Shown here: piece after piece, positions 1 through 11,600 of the stretch | How positions within the stretch are numbered: position 1 is the first letter of the stretch | Layout: each line of letters starts with the position of its first letter | Source: Haliclona indistincta | Lineage: Eukaryota; Porifera; Demospongiae; Haplosclerida; Chalinidae | Length of the DNA: 64,000 nucleotides | Assembly (NCBI GenBank): GCA_964017065.1 | Contig: OZ024787.1 | Location: 4,120,503 to 4,184,502 of the forward strand | Direction: 5' to 3' | The notes under the pieces: model-generated | Told to the model about the DNA's origin: nothing | What the model saw: only the letters and a program-made list of their open reading frames with translations | Databases searched by the model: none | Made by a program: the position numbers and the translations under genes

Positions 1-232
1 ATCAAAACTTAGGTCCGTATATTCACTTTAGTTAATGTATTGTGTTCATTGGAAGATGAACTTCTACTCGGCGTCCTGACTTCCACAAACTAGATTTTCA
101 CTTTCTCGACCCAGGGAAGCAAACTTCAGCCTATTAGCTATCGATTGAGCTAAAAATGTTGCAGTAGAGTTGAAAAAAGTCCGTTCCAAAACGCACTTGA
201 AACTCGTGACTATCGCCCAATTGCTAATGTAC

Positions 233-1453
233 AAGAAATTAAAAAGATTTCTATCGAAATCAAAAGGATGTAGTGATGAAGAAATCTATCACTGGTCACA
301 ATGTAAACCAACAAGGAACAAGCATAGAATGGTAACACGATTGACTTGCTAACAGACCATAGATCCCTACATCAGTGGCTGCTGTGGCCAGACTATAGCT
401 AGTTAAGCTATTTACTGTTGACTGACACTTTGAATAGAATTCAGCTTGTGACAAAATATTTATCTTGTGTACAGCCACTGATGTAGGGATCTATGGTCTG
501 TTAGCAAGTCAATCGTGTTACCATTCTATGCTTGTTCCTTGTTGGTTTACATTGTGAACCAGTGATAGATTTCTTCATCACTATATCCTTTTGATTTCGA
601 TAGAAATCTTTTTAATTTCTTGTTTGTGTCCTTTTTTTCTTTTTAGTGAAGTGCAGTTCAATAGCATGCATGTATGGAGAAGTCTTTGTTTCCACCATTA
701 GTTTGGTCTTCCTGTTGTTGATGGCTTTTCTTAAACTTGTAGCTAAAATTGACATATCAACTCTGCCTAGTCGCCTACGCATGCATGCATTGCATACGAG
801 CCCCGCCCACCCTTGTTTGTAGACCTATACGGCGGTTAGAATTATCTTGCAAGTGCAGAATGGCGATCCTACACGAGCTTACCGTTCTTCGAAGACTCCA
901 GACAAATGCCGGGTGTGTGTTCTCCGTGATAGTTATCCACACGGTGCAGCGATACTTTAGCTGCTTGGTCACGTGCGCTACCCATTGCTTGGTCACGTGC
1001 GTATTACGCAATCACAATAATGGCGTCTAACACTAAGCTGACAATGGATCACGATCGAGAAATCGCGGAACTTAGATCGCCGTTACGCTAAAAACAAAGC
1101 TCAAAAGGCACATGCCAGGAGAATTTCACGACTGTTCGTGGATGTTTTGGTCTCGGCACTGCTCGCGTAAAGGCGCTAGACGAGTTGAAGAAAAAAAGAA
1201 GAAAGAAGAAAACGAAGATGACGAAACTCGATTTTCACCGTTTCCAGGTTCGTCACTTTAGTAACAATTTCGAGCAATCTCCTTGCTACTGTAAGATGGG
1301 GCAACGCCAGAGAGCAGATCTAAGTGTCTAAAGACGTATAAAATTCAACACCAGGCGAAATATCAGCGTTTGAACGCTAATACATTGTATGTAGCCGCCA
1401 TCTTGTTTTCTCGTTCATCCCTACATAGGGAGTCACTACCGTGCCTCCCTAAT
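233..1453 (+). mobile_element. Family 1 repeat, copy A (helentron-like, non-autonomous)
   Basis: The repeat opens with an A-rich terminus and a palindrome: arms at about 233-382 and 470-622 are near-perfect reverse complements around an 88-bp loop. About 830 bp of non-coding DNA follows, including a GAAA-rich tract near 1,190. The far end has CATCCCTACATAGGGAG, then a perfect-looking hairpin (AGGGAG..ACTACCGTGCCTCCCT), and stops at CCCTAAT (1,453). Boundaries come from comparison with copies at 7,054, 21,776 and 41,622. No transposase is present. The 3' hairpin plus short subterminal inverted repeat resembles helentron derivatives (inference). Confidence 0.75.
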
Positions 1454-3235
1454 TAGCTGATGTCAAAATGTGACTTTTATCGATTTTTGAGCGACTGTAA
1501 CTAAAAAAGTAAACTCGATTTTGAGTTTCTCGACCCCAGGTCTAATAAAACAGGGTCTGAAGATTTGAATGGTGTGTTCAAAATTGAAATCCAAAGAAAA
1601 AAGTAGGTTCCACTTTTGAGGTGAAGTTAGGTATTAAAAAAGAAACAAGTTTTGCCCGGGGAAGTACAACAGTTGCGTTTAGGACAGTTTGAGCTTGGTT
1701 TATTCTGTTTAAACTGCAGCGCTAGTATCTCAGACTATCCCTAGACTGTCTAGAAACTAGTACTAGCAATTCTAGTGTAGCGAAGGCTCAGGAGGGAGCC
1801 CAGAAGTCACTCGTGACCGCCATTCTCTATGAGCTCTGATATCGTCGCGCTGCTTACTTTCTGTTCTGAAAAGAACATTGTTACAGGTAATACATAAGCT
1901 TGAGCTTCTTAGTATAGCTACACACAACCGTGTTGGAACAGTGGACATCTACTAGCGGCGTTTGTAGAGCTGTGAAGTTGCCTACCTGTACCATGCTAGC
2001 GAACGGCGACAAGGCTTTGTAGTTCAGAGCGAAGGAAGCAGACGTTCTAGGCGCACCAATAGGAGTCCTTTTCACTACCACAGACACTACTGGGACTAGT
2101 AGAAACTGTGCAAGAAGACGCACAGTGAATTATGATCCAAGGTGACCTTCACGGAACGGAGTGGTTGTCATTAGCAACCCGTTATATTAATCGTGTTACA
2201 TTACAAGTAAATCGTGTTCTGTGCATAAACGTAATTCCGTGTGATGTCCTTTATTTCTGGTGATGCTTCTGGTGGCTCTGTGAGCCAAGATAGACAAATA
2301 TTAAACACCTTTAAATGTCCTGGACATCTACATGTACTATTGGAAGTTGTACCTCTTGGTCTATTGGAACAGTAGAAGTTGTCACGGCTTCTTTGTAACA
2401 AGCTAAACCTGCACTGCTGGCAGTCTTTGAAGGCAGTGATCACTGCATACACATGAAGGTTTACTAGTGGAATCCGTGTATAGTATTACACTGTAATGTA
2501 GTTGTTGATAACCAATTTGTTCAGTAGTAAGAATAAGGCATATTTTCAGTGCCTCTCTTGGCATCTTCTACCAAAAACACAATGCATGTAATTGAACTAT
2601 ATTGTATCCTACGCACAAGTCATGCTGACATTATCACAAAATTTAACTATTATGGTATAGTTGCGTTCCATAGCTATAAGTCTTGTGTTCAACAGCACAG
2701 CAGTAAGTTTTTATATGTACTGGTTAATAGTCTTGGCAGAAATATCTTTCCAAGGAGTATGTGGGTATGAAAACATTAGTTGCAATGGTGCTGCATGTAA
2801 ACTTGCCTTATTAGGAAGATCTCCTTATTAGGAAACTTAAGCAGAGCAGCAGTGTTGTTGCGATGAAGTTGTTTGAAAATGTCTTGTTCCTGTGTATGAA
2901 CAAGGAACAGTACTCAATGTCATGGATTTTGTGCACTCAGTGTAGTAGTAAGTAACGGAATCCATGTGTAGTATTACTAGTACACTGAAATGTAGTTGTT
3001 AATGCCCAATTTGTTCATTAGTAAATGATATTGAGTGCCTTTCATACCAAAAGCAACACATGTTGTTGACCCTACGCACATGCTCATGGAAGTGGTTAAT
3101 TATTGTGGAATTTTATGATGTAGTTACATGCCAAACTAATTATTGTAAAATCTTTCTGTGTTGAGCTGTGTAACTCGAAGTCTACTCAAATCCAGTTTCT
3201 AACTCTTAAGAAATATCTCAGCTGGTGTGACCAAG
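1454..3235. other. Spacer with no supported gene
   Basis: No convincing exon was found here. A minus-strand open stretch at 1,881-2,123 has no ATG in a good position. Two segments, near 2,460-2,560 and 2,950-3,070, resemble each other (both contain a GGAATCC...GTGTATAGTATTAC/GTAGTATTAC-like run followed by TGTAGTTGTT), suggesting an old local duplication. The final 150 bp probably holds the 5' leader of the gene at 3,236. Confidence 0.4.
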
Positions 3236-6200
3236 ATGGCAGCTCTACTAGTGCTGCTGCTGTTGTTAGCTGTACCTCTCACTGCCTTCACTACCACTGA
3301 TGTCTACTATGTTCATGCAGCTGCTCATAAGCAGTCATGTCCTCCTCACCAGATATGCCGCTGCCTATCCCACTACATCTCCCAGCCTGGACACTATTTC
3401 ACCTCTGACACCACCATTATCTTCTTGGAAGGAAAACACAGCTTTGTTACAAATGAGCTTGTACATGTTAGTAATGTACACAACCTGACTCTGAAGGGAC
3501 AAGGTGAGTGGCCAGTAACAGGAGCTGAGGAGTCTGTGATGCAGTCTACTGTGATTCTCCACTGCACTAGAGGGAGAGGAGGGTTCCACTTTACCACTTC
3601 TCATAACATCACTGTTGAAGGTCTTACAATCATCAATTGTGGAGGAACTGTGTTACCGAACACGAAGGCTAGAGTCTTTTCCTTTTCATTTGTCAAAAAT
3701 CTTTTCTTTGTCAAGAATTCGATACAACACATGACAGGATACGGACTTTTACTGTACAATTCTAACAATGTTCTAGTCACTAACTGCTCCTTCTATCATT
3801 CAGTATTTTGTGACATACGCTCTCAAATTGTTAACTCATCTGATCTTGGTGGTGGAGTAGGCATTCTGTACAACCAGCACAACCAGTACAGCAGTACAGG
3901 CTACACACTAGAGCTATCACACTCTAACATGACCAAGTGTTGTAACCATCGTAATGGAGGAGGTATATTGTTAGAGATGCATTCTTGGTCTGCAACAGTT
4001 CTCTTCAGTCACTTGGTATTGACACGCAATAGAGCAGGTCAAGGAGGAGGATTAGCAACTTTACTGAGCGGAAATGGTTTTTTGAAACTTTACATCAACA
4101 ACTGTGTTTTCTCTCATGGATTTGCATTACATGTAGATTCTGCCGGAGGGATGCACTTTTCTGTTAATTTTCCATCACAGATCATGATTGAAAATACAAT
4201 GTTAGTGGAAAATGTTGGTCATAAGGTTAGTGAGTTAAGATTCTTTGCAAATACAACGGATGCTGTGTTGTTGTTTTTGAATTCGACTATCGTCCACACG
4301 AAAATGTACTCAGTTTATGCAGTGCATATCAAGGGCTGTTGTCCTCATTTAGTATTTATCAACAGTGGAATGAGATTTGCTAATTTATATACAACCGGGC
4401 TATTCTTGCAAAGCTTTCCCAACTCTAATAATACATGTACATTACAAATGATTAATTGTCTATTTGAAGGAAGCCATCGATTACGTTCTATAATTCATTT
4501 GAACCAAGCTCACACTGTGATCACAAACTGTACCTTCACTAACAACACTGGCAGTAACTCGATCATTGAAATTTATCAGACCGAGTTTAACCGTACGTTC
4601 ATAACCTCTTCAACTATATCAAACAACAATATGACTGGAATCACTCTTGTTCGAACTAATGCAAGATTCTTTGGTCGCAATGTGATACAAAATAACAAGC
4701 ACGAAGAAGGAGCTGGTATCATACTAAAACAGTATGCCTACATTGAAGTGGACGGTGAACTGATTTTAGTCAACAACACTGTTCTTCTACAAGGTGGAGC
4801 AATTTTCATGACACAACCAATATCGGTAGCATTATACGCTGACCATTATGTTCAGCCGGCATGCTCATTTAGCCTTATTACAAATTCTAGTTCAGTGACT
4901 TTTTCAGGTAACAGAGCAGGGAAAGGAGGAAGTGATATGTATAATGCAGTATTGATCAATTGTTATTATAATGGTAAATATGTACCTCACAAAGGACAAC
5001 TTAATGAAACGTCACGATATTTTGACACTCCTCTTTTGAAATATCTTCATTTCAGCAACACAGACCAACTCTCCTCCATGTCCTCTGACCCCATCATGGT
5101 CTGCTTCTGTAACATCACCAGCAACTTGCCAGACTGCTCTAATAGGACCCAAAATCACATACAGACATATCCAGGACTGGAGATCAACACAACAATAGCA
5201 ACAGTAGGATTCTATGGTGGTGCAAGTCCTGGTTATTTGCTGGTCAGTGCTCGACATGCAACACTAGTTCGATACTATGGACAAAGCAGTAGCAGCTGTT
5301 TCAAGCTACACATTCTCCTTCAGAATGCTACCTCAACAACAGCACTGGTTGATATCAATGTGTTTGGTGGAGTACGTATTTGGGGTTTGTCAATTGCTGT
5401 TGGCTTCAAAGAGTGTCCTATTGGTTTTATCCAAGACCAGATATCAGAACAGTGTCAATGTGAGCAGTTCTTGGATAGTAACAATGTCCAATGCAACGTG
5501 TCTCTTACACCTTTTAAGTTCGTCAGATCAGGCAACAGTTGGTTTGGCTACATCAACAACTCCCAATGTATAACTGGTAGTACTAGTTGTCCATTTCACT
5601 ACTGCAATCGATCCAATGTCTCATTTGACATCATGGCACCAGATCGTCAGTGTATGGCCAATAGAACAGGTATACTGTGTGGACAATGCCAGTCTCACCT
5701 TAGTATCATGCTGGGATCCAACCACTGTGGTGCTTGCTCCAACTGGTACCTATTCTTGTTACCAGTATTTGGCCTCGCTGGCATAGTGTTAGTGGGCATG
5801 TTGATGTTCCTCAACTTGAGTGTCTCTGTTGGAACTATCAATGGACTACTGTTCTATGCTAATATAGTAAAGCTGAATGAAGCTTTCTTCTTCCCAAATG
5901 GTAGTATTCCAGTAGTGAGCCAGTTCATCTCATGGCTGAACCTTGATCTGGGTATTGAAGTGTGTTTGTTTGATGGGCTGGATGGCTACTGGAACACTTG
6001 GATACAGTTAGTCTTTCCCGCGTATTTATTCGTTCTCATGGGCTGCATTATTGTGGGGTGCCGCTACTCTGTATGGCTTTGCAGGCTGTGTGGCTCTCAT
6101 GCTGTCCCAGCACTAGCTACAGTGTTTCTGATGTCTTATACTAAATTCCTACTCACAGTCACTAATGCTCTTTCCATGTCTCGACTGCCATGCAATGACA

Positions 6201-7024
6201 GTATACTGACAGTGTGGAGTGTAGATGGGAACATCGAGTATGGCAGTGGTAAACACCTTTTTCTTGTGATAATGTCATGTGGTGTCCTGGTGATGGGACT
6301 GGCTTATCCTGTTTTAGTGTTGTGTGCTCCTTTGTTAGAGAGATACAGTGACAAGTGTATCCCACAGCAGTGCAGGTGGAATCCTGTGGCAAGGTTGAAG
6401 CCACTGTTAGATGCTTACGGAGGACCTTACAAAGACAATTATCGATTCTGGACAGGAGTGACTCTAATGGTGCGACTGATTCTCACTGTGACATTCTCCT
6501 TCACTTTAGGAAAATTAGCAGTCATCAATGCTTCCATCATCATTACCATTGTCGTGGGTATCTTCACATTTTGGCTTATGGCAAATGGTGTCTATAAAAG
6601 GAAGTGTATTAGCATACTTGAGTTGTTCTATCTTCTTAACCTAATTGTGTTGAGCACCGTTAGTCTGACCATTCTTTCTTTAAAGTCAGGTGAATTTCTA
6701 TTAGCAACCATCATCTCTGTTAGCTTGTCCATTGTTGTCTTTCTTGTCACAATGGCGATGCACCTCAAGTGGAACTTTAACCTCAGGAAGATCAAGAGAA
6801 GGCTAGGGTTCGAAGTTCGACCAATATACACAGTACTGTCGACGGTATCAGCTGATGAGGATGATGAAGAGGACAGACCTCCTCTCGGATCCCCACCATC
6901 AATAGTATATGGCACACGTAGAGGAGAGCATCAGTTTGAACTAGAGTTTCCTGATCCTTCTCGTGATGATGAGTCTTCCTCTCCAGTGCTGTTAGCAAGG
7001 GAACCACTACTGTTTGATTATTAA
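3236..7024 (+). CDS. Beta-helix ectodomain / multi-pass membrane protein (about 1,262 aa)
   Basis: This is an intronless ORF of 1,262 codons. The first ATG of the frame is at 3,236, immediately followed by a signal peptide (MAALLVLLLLLAVPLTAFT). Residues 90-600 show repeated short Asn/Gly/Ile-rich strands such as HNITVEGLTIINCGG and GGGILLE, typical of a right-handed parallel beta-helix (pectin-lyase fold), with many N-glycosylation sequons. A Cys-rich module (about 740-835, including GILCGQCQ) follows. Then come about eight hydrophobic segments between residues 836 and 1,180, including GPYKDNYRFWTGVTLMVRL in the membrane block. The acidic cytoplasmic tail spans about 1,190-1,262. Invertebrate relatives are often auto-annotated as 'outer membrane protein pmp-like', which is misleading. 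A plausible role is a cell-surface adhesion or sensory receptor; ligand and function are unknown. No upstream exon is needed because the signal peptide is complete. Confidence 0.85.
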   Translation: MAALLVLLLLLAVPLTAFTTTDVYYVHAAAHKQSCPPHQICRCLSHYISQPGHYFTSDTTIIFLEGKHSFVTNELVHVSNVHNLTLKGQGEWPVTGAEESVMQSTVILHCTRGRGGFHFTTSHNITVEGLTIINCGGTVLPNTKARVFSFSFVKNLFFVKNSIQHMTGYGLLLYNSNNVLVTNCSFYHSVFCDIRSQIVNSSDLGGGVGILYNQHNQYSSTGYTLELSHSNMTKCCNHRNGGGILLEMHSWSATVLFSHLVLTRNRAGQGGGLATLLSGNGFLKLYINNCVFSHGFALHVDSAGGMHFSVNFPSQIMIENTMLVENVGHKVSELRFFANTTDAVLLFLNSTIVHTKMYSVYAVHIKGCCPHLVFINSGMRFANLYTTGLFLQSFPNSNNTCTLQMINCLFEGSHRLRSIIHLNQAHTVITNCTFTNNTGSNSIIEIYQTEFNRTFITSSTISNNNMTGITLVRTNARFFGRNVIQNNKHEEGAGIILKQYAYIEVDGELILVNNTVLLQGGAIFMTQPISVALYADHYVQPACSFSLITNSSSVTFSGNRAGKGGSDMYNAVLINCYYNGKYVPHKGQLNETSRYFDTPLLKYLHFSNTDQLSSMSSDPIMVCFCNITSNLPDCSNRTQNHIQTYPGLEINTTIATVGFYGGASPGYLLVSARHATLVRYYGQSSSSCFKLHILLQNATSTTALVDINVFGGVRIWGLSIAVGFKECPIGFIQDQISEQCQCEQFLDSNNVQCNVSLTPFKFVRSGNSWFGYINNSQCITGSTSCPFHYCNRSNVSFDIMAPDRQCMANRTGILCGQCQSHLSIMLGSNHCGACSNWYLFLLPVFGLAGIVLVGMLMFLNLSVSVGTINGLLFYANIVKLNEAFFFPNGSIPVVSQFISWLNLDLGIEVCLFDGLDGYWNTWIQLVFPAYLFVLMGCIIVGCRYSVWLCRLCGSHAVPALATVFLMSYTKFLLTVTNALSMSRLPCNDSILTVWSVDGNIEYGSGKHLFLVIMSCGVLVMGLAYPVLVLCAPLLERYSDKCIPQQCRWNPVARLKPLLDAYGGPYKDNYRFWTGVTLMVRLILTVTFSFTLGKLAVINASIIITIVVGIFTFWLMANGVYKRKCISILELFYLLNLIVLSTVSLTILSLKSGEFLLATIISVSLSIVVFLVTMAMHLKWNFNLRKIKRRLGFEVRPIYTVLSTVSADEDDEEDRPPLGSPPSIVYGTRRGEHQFELEFPDPSRDDESSSPVLLAREPLLFDY

Positions 7025-7053
7025 CTTCTTTTTTGCGCAAATCATATTGTTAC

Positions 7054-8277
7054 AAGAAAATAAAAAGATTTCTATCGAAATCAAAAGGATGTAGGGTTGC
7101 CACTGGTCAACAAAGTAAACTAACAAGGAACAAGCATGGAATGGTAACACGATTGACTTGCTAACAGACCATAGATCCCTACATCAGTGGCTGCTGTAGT
7201 TGACTATAGCTAGTTCAGCTTAGCTTGTTGCTGTTGACTGACACCTGACGTGCATTCCGCTTGTGACAGCTTTTGTACAGCCACTGATGTAGGGATCTTT
7301 TTATGGGGTCTGTTAGCAAGTCAATCGTGTTACCATTCCATGCTTGTTCCTTGTTAGTTTACTTTGTTGACCAGTGGCAACCCTACATCCTTTTGATTTC
7401 GATAGAAATCTTTTTATTTTCTTGTTTGTGTCCTTTTTTCTTTTTCAGTGAAGTACAGTTCAATATCAAGCAATTACTGTGCCATCTTTGTTTCCACCAT
7501 TGGTTTGGTTTTCCTGTTGTTGATGTCTTTTCTTTATTATTAACAATTTTAAACTTGTAGCTAAATAATTGTTATGCTGTAGATATCAGCTCGCCTACGC
7601 GTGCATGAATACAGTGCGTAAGAGCCACGCCCACACTTGTTTACAATGGTTATAATTATCTGGCAAGGCAGAATGGTGATTCTGCGCTAGCTAGCTTACC
7701 GTTCTTCGAAGACTCCAGACAAATAATTTATGTGTTCTCCGTGAGCTATACGGCGTGGCGATACTCAAGCTTGTGCTTGGTCACGTGCGCTAACCACAGC
7801 TTGGTCACGTGCGTATTGCGCAATCACTATAATTATTAATGGCGTCTAACACTTAGCTGACAATGGATCACGATCGAGAAATCGCGGAATTTATATCGCC
7901 GTTTCGCTAAAAACTAAGTTCAAAAGGCACATGCCAGGAGAATTTCACGACTGTTCGTGGGTGTTTTGGTCTCGGCACTGCTCACGTAAAGGTGCTAGGC
8001 GAGTGGAAGAAAGAAAGAAAGAAAGAAAGAAGAAAACGAAGATGACGAAACTCGATTTTCACCGTTTCCAGGTTCGTCACTTTAGTAACAATCTCGAGCA
8101 ATCTCCTTGCTACTGTAAGATGGGGCAACGCCAGATAGCAGATTTAAGTGTCTATGGACGTATAAAATTCATCACCAGGCGAAATATCAGCGTTTGAACG
8201 CTAATACATTGTATGTAGCCGCCATCTTGTTTTCTCGTTCAACCCTACATAGGGAGACACTACCGTGTCTCCCTAAT
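7054..8277 (+). mobile_element. Family 1 repeat, copy B
   Basis: This copy has the same plan as copy A: A-rich terminus, palindromic cassette (about 7,054-7,180 and 7,270-7,420), internal GAAAGAAAGAAA tract, and 3' hairpin AGGGAGACACTACCGTGTCTCCCT. The compensated G-to-A/C-to-T pair in the hairpin, relative to copy A, keeps the stem paired. The subterminal inverted repeat is clearest here: GATGTAGGGTTG near 7,088 and CAACCCTACAT near 8,240. It begins 29 bp after the stop codon of the upstream gene. Confidence 0.78.
7059..7064 (+). promoter_or_regulatory. Possible poly(A) signal supplied by the repeat
   Basis: AATAAA lies 35 bp after the stop codon at 7,024 and belongs to the A-rich terminus of family 1 copy B, not to host DNA. 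Downstream GT-rich sequence was not clearly seen, so use as a 3'-end signal is inference. Confidence 0.35.
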
Positions 8278-8631
8278 AATATTCTATGTTAGTGTAGTGA
8301 ATTAGTGCTGTGTTACAGAGCTTTGGGTGCAAAACTATAGACAGAGATCTTTGCTTAATTTTAGATATTTGGACCTCATGTACATTGATTGTTACTAAAA
8401 CTAATAATGATTTATCAATCACATAATGTTTGTGATCTTGGTTATAATGCTGGTACTAATGTTGCAGATATGCTCAATTTAGCACCACCAAATAATCTGA
8501 AATTTGAGATTTTTAGCTGCACCTGATTGATAAAGGATGCACCAGTTCACAGTCATCGCACAACTTCTTTCATTTTGCTATTGTAAATAGTGCTGCTGTT
8601 AAGAAACTTCACCAAGTAATTTCTCTTGTAG
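8278..8631. other. Spacer or intron upstream of the first visible WDR90 exon
   Basis: AT-rich sequence. A preceding WDR90 exon ending in phase 1 is required, but I could not find a convincing one here. The last 20 bp are a polypyrimidine tract and TAG acceptor. Confidence 0.4.
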
Positions 8632-11600
8632 GCAATACTGTAGCTAAAGAGGCTCATTGTGGAAATGCATTATCAGTATCTAGTGATGGGAAGAGATTGG
8701 TATTCATCGGCCCTTCGGCAACTACTGTGTCTGTGTTAGAAGTGGAGACTCTAAATGAGGTATAGTCACATCATCTATTGTGATGGTCAAAAAGTCAAAA
8801 ATATGATTGTGTTGGCATCTCACTCACTCACTCACTCACTCACTCACTCACTCACTCACTCACTCACTCACTCACTCACTCACTCACTCACTCACTCACT
8901 CACCCACTCACTCACTCACTCACTCACACACTCACTCACTCACTCACGATCACTCAATCAATCACTCATTCATCTGTTCTCTCATGACATTATTTATTCC
9001 TCTCTGTCTTATCCAGTTACTTCAGTTTGATATCACTCCCACTATCAATAAACCTGTCTCTAGTAATGATGAGGAAAGAGAGAGGGAGAAGTTTGAAGCT
9101 CAAATAGTTTCCTTCACTCCAGCAGCTGTCGGCCATATCCTTGTAGTGACTAGCAATGGACGCCTGATGAAGTTCTCTGCTGACACTGGACAACTTCTTA
9201 CGGAAGTAATAATATGAAATAGTATATTATTATAGTAAATTTTTGGTCAGGTTTATCAAAGGAAAATGCTTTGTTATTATCACTGACTGACCTTTGTCCT
9301 CTGTCTTTAATGTAAACTTTTGGAGTAATCACACTTCTTTACATTTTGCAACAGGAGTACAGTATAGTGTTTAAATGCTCTTTCTTCATCATCTTCCAGG
9401 TACCTCTCCCTCATCAGAGAAGGTGTACAGCATTGTCTCTTAGTCACAGTGGTCACTATTTGTTCACAGCTGGAGGAGACGGCAAGATAATGGCGTGGAG
9501 CTACAACATGGTTCAGGAAACCAGTCAGGTGTGTGCGAGAGGAACTATTCTGTTTTGTAGAAGTTTTTCAGTGTATTGGAATGTGCAATGTAACAGAAGT
9601 TTGCGTTAAGTTGACTAGTCTTGTGGATTGAAATGCAACATATCAGAAATATTTTAGACCTCAATCTTTCGTGTAGATTAAGAATATTCAAATAAAATTC
9701 GATTATTTGGGGTTCAAGTGTTTTTCTTGTTCCAAAGGTGTTCATTGGTCACTCAGAGCCAGTGTCTCAGTTGTGTGTGTCTCAGGATGATACCCGGCTT
9801 GTCTCCTGCGGTGACGCCATCTTTGTGTGGGACCTTTCCTTGCACACTCCTCCCCTCTCTCCTACCCCTGCTTCCCACCCTCCCACCATCCCTAAGTCAT
9901 CCTCGCCACGACGTAGAGCACCCTCACCGATGTCTTTTGAACATCTCAAAGCTCACAGCTTTACTCCACTGACACATTACGAGGCCAAGGAGAGGAAGGA
10001 AGATACAACCAGTGTGAAGAACCAAGGAGAGGGTGTGAAGGTTACTATTTGCAATGATGAGCACCACTCTGAGGGTTCTGAAAGCTCCGCCCATTCTACC
10101 ACACCTACTGCCCAAAAACACTACAGGTATGTAGTAGTAGTGCTGTCACATATTGCATGCGTGTGTGTATGTATGCGATTGACATATTCATGCAAGGTTA
10201 TGTTTTCTTTACCTCGTATAAGCAAATAAACACCTATTCAATTTCTATTCCTCTACCAAGATTTATTTGTTACACTAACCAGCAATGTATTGCGTCAGTG
10301 CTAAGACAGTGGTGTCTAACTCTCTGGGAAACAGCTGATCAGTGATATGGTAACACGAAGCTTTTATTGAACGGAAGATAGCCGGATTGGCGAAGGCAGC
10401 GATGGCCTTGTAAATTGAGCTAAAAATAGAGACCACAATGCTTCCTCAGCCCCATCCATTTCCTGTCTTCAATACTCATGAAGTGCTAAAAATAGTATAT
10501 CCGCTAGCGGCAGAGAATCCAATTAAAGCATGGGTGATTCACACGTCTATACTTAATAGGTGCAGTAGATTATGGACTCCTGTTAAATTGCGTACTAGTT
10601 GTATATTTAGCACAGACTGCTGTGACACTGTGTGGCTTTAGCACAATTCAGTGTTGATTTGATGTCATCACTCTCACGTGAGTATAGGCCTCATACACTG
10701 TACATTGATAATCAAAAATAAAAGCTGGAGCAAAATTATCATAAGCCTGGTTTAAATTTCATCACAAATTTAATCACACACTAAAGAAACTAGTTCTACA
10801 CTGTTTGCTAACTTGATATTATAATGATGAACAATCAACTTCATTGCTACTGAACACAAGAACACTGTTTGCCTCTAAGGCATAGTAACTACTCAATAAT
10901 TATACTGAAGACTGAACTGATTCTTGATCTGAGTTATCAGTTGTTGACTGATCGTGTGCGGCAACACATGCAAGCTTTCTTGATCATTGCCTTGATAGCG
11001 ACACGGACTGGTTTGAGGAGAGCTATGGTGACGAATGGTGTTGCTATTGAGGGAAGGTTGAACACCAGTAGTAGCAGATAGTTGACGGCAATGATAGTGG
11101 TGAAGTCATCTTTGGCGATGGATTTTCGTATCAGCTGATTAAAGAAAGGAGCAATGTGGTTGATAAGAGCCAGAATCGAGGATATGGTGAAGTACGCTAG
11201 CACCTTAGCAATGGCCTTCTTTATTTGTGTGTTCTCTTCGAGTGTATTTCTCTTAATGAACACGATCGTGAGAATGCCACAAACAATTTGAACACCCAGG
11301 AAGAACAGCGCTATAGCTCCAGTGCTGACGACAGCAATCAAGAACATGATGGACAGTGGAGAAGTAGCACAGAATCCAATGACAGTGAATATATCTTGAT
11401 CGGCGTAAGGTAGTGCAGCAATGATGATGGTAACTAGCCATGACACAGCCTGTAGTGGTATCACTACACACCACTTCAGTTTCTTCTCTCCATACTTGAT
11501 GAAGGTGTAGACTTGAGTTGCATAGAGTCCTGCAGCCATGAATACCTGTGTACTAGCAACAGTAAATAAACTAATGGTGAGTTTACAGCTGAAGGTGTCT

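Noticed and set aside
775..1011. Protein-coding ORFs in family 1 (both strands)
   Set aside because: Frames are not preserved among the four copies and lack consistent starts; repeat DNA.
1881..2123. Minus-strand gene
   Set aside because: No ATG, no homology, and only a chance donor-like GTAGGC.
8755..9030. Leu-Thr-His-Ser repeat protein
   Set aside because: An artefact of the (CTCA)n microsatellite inside an intron.
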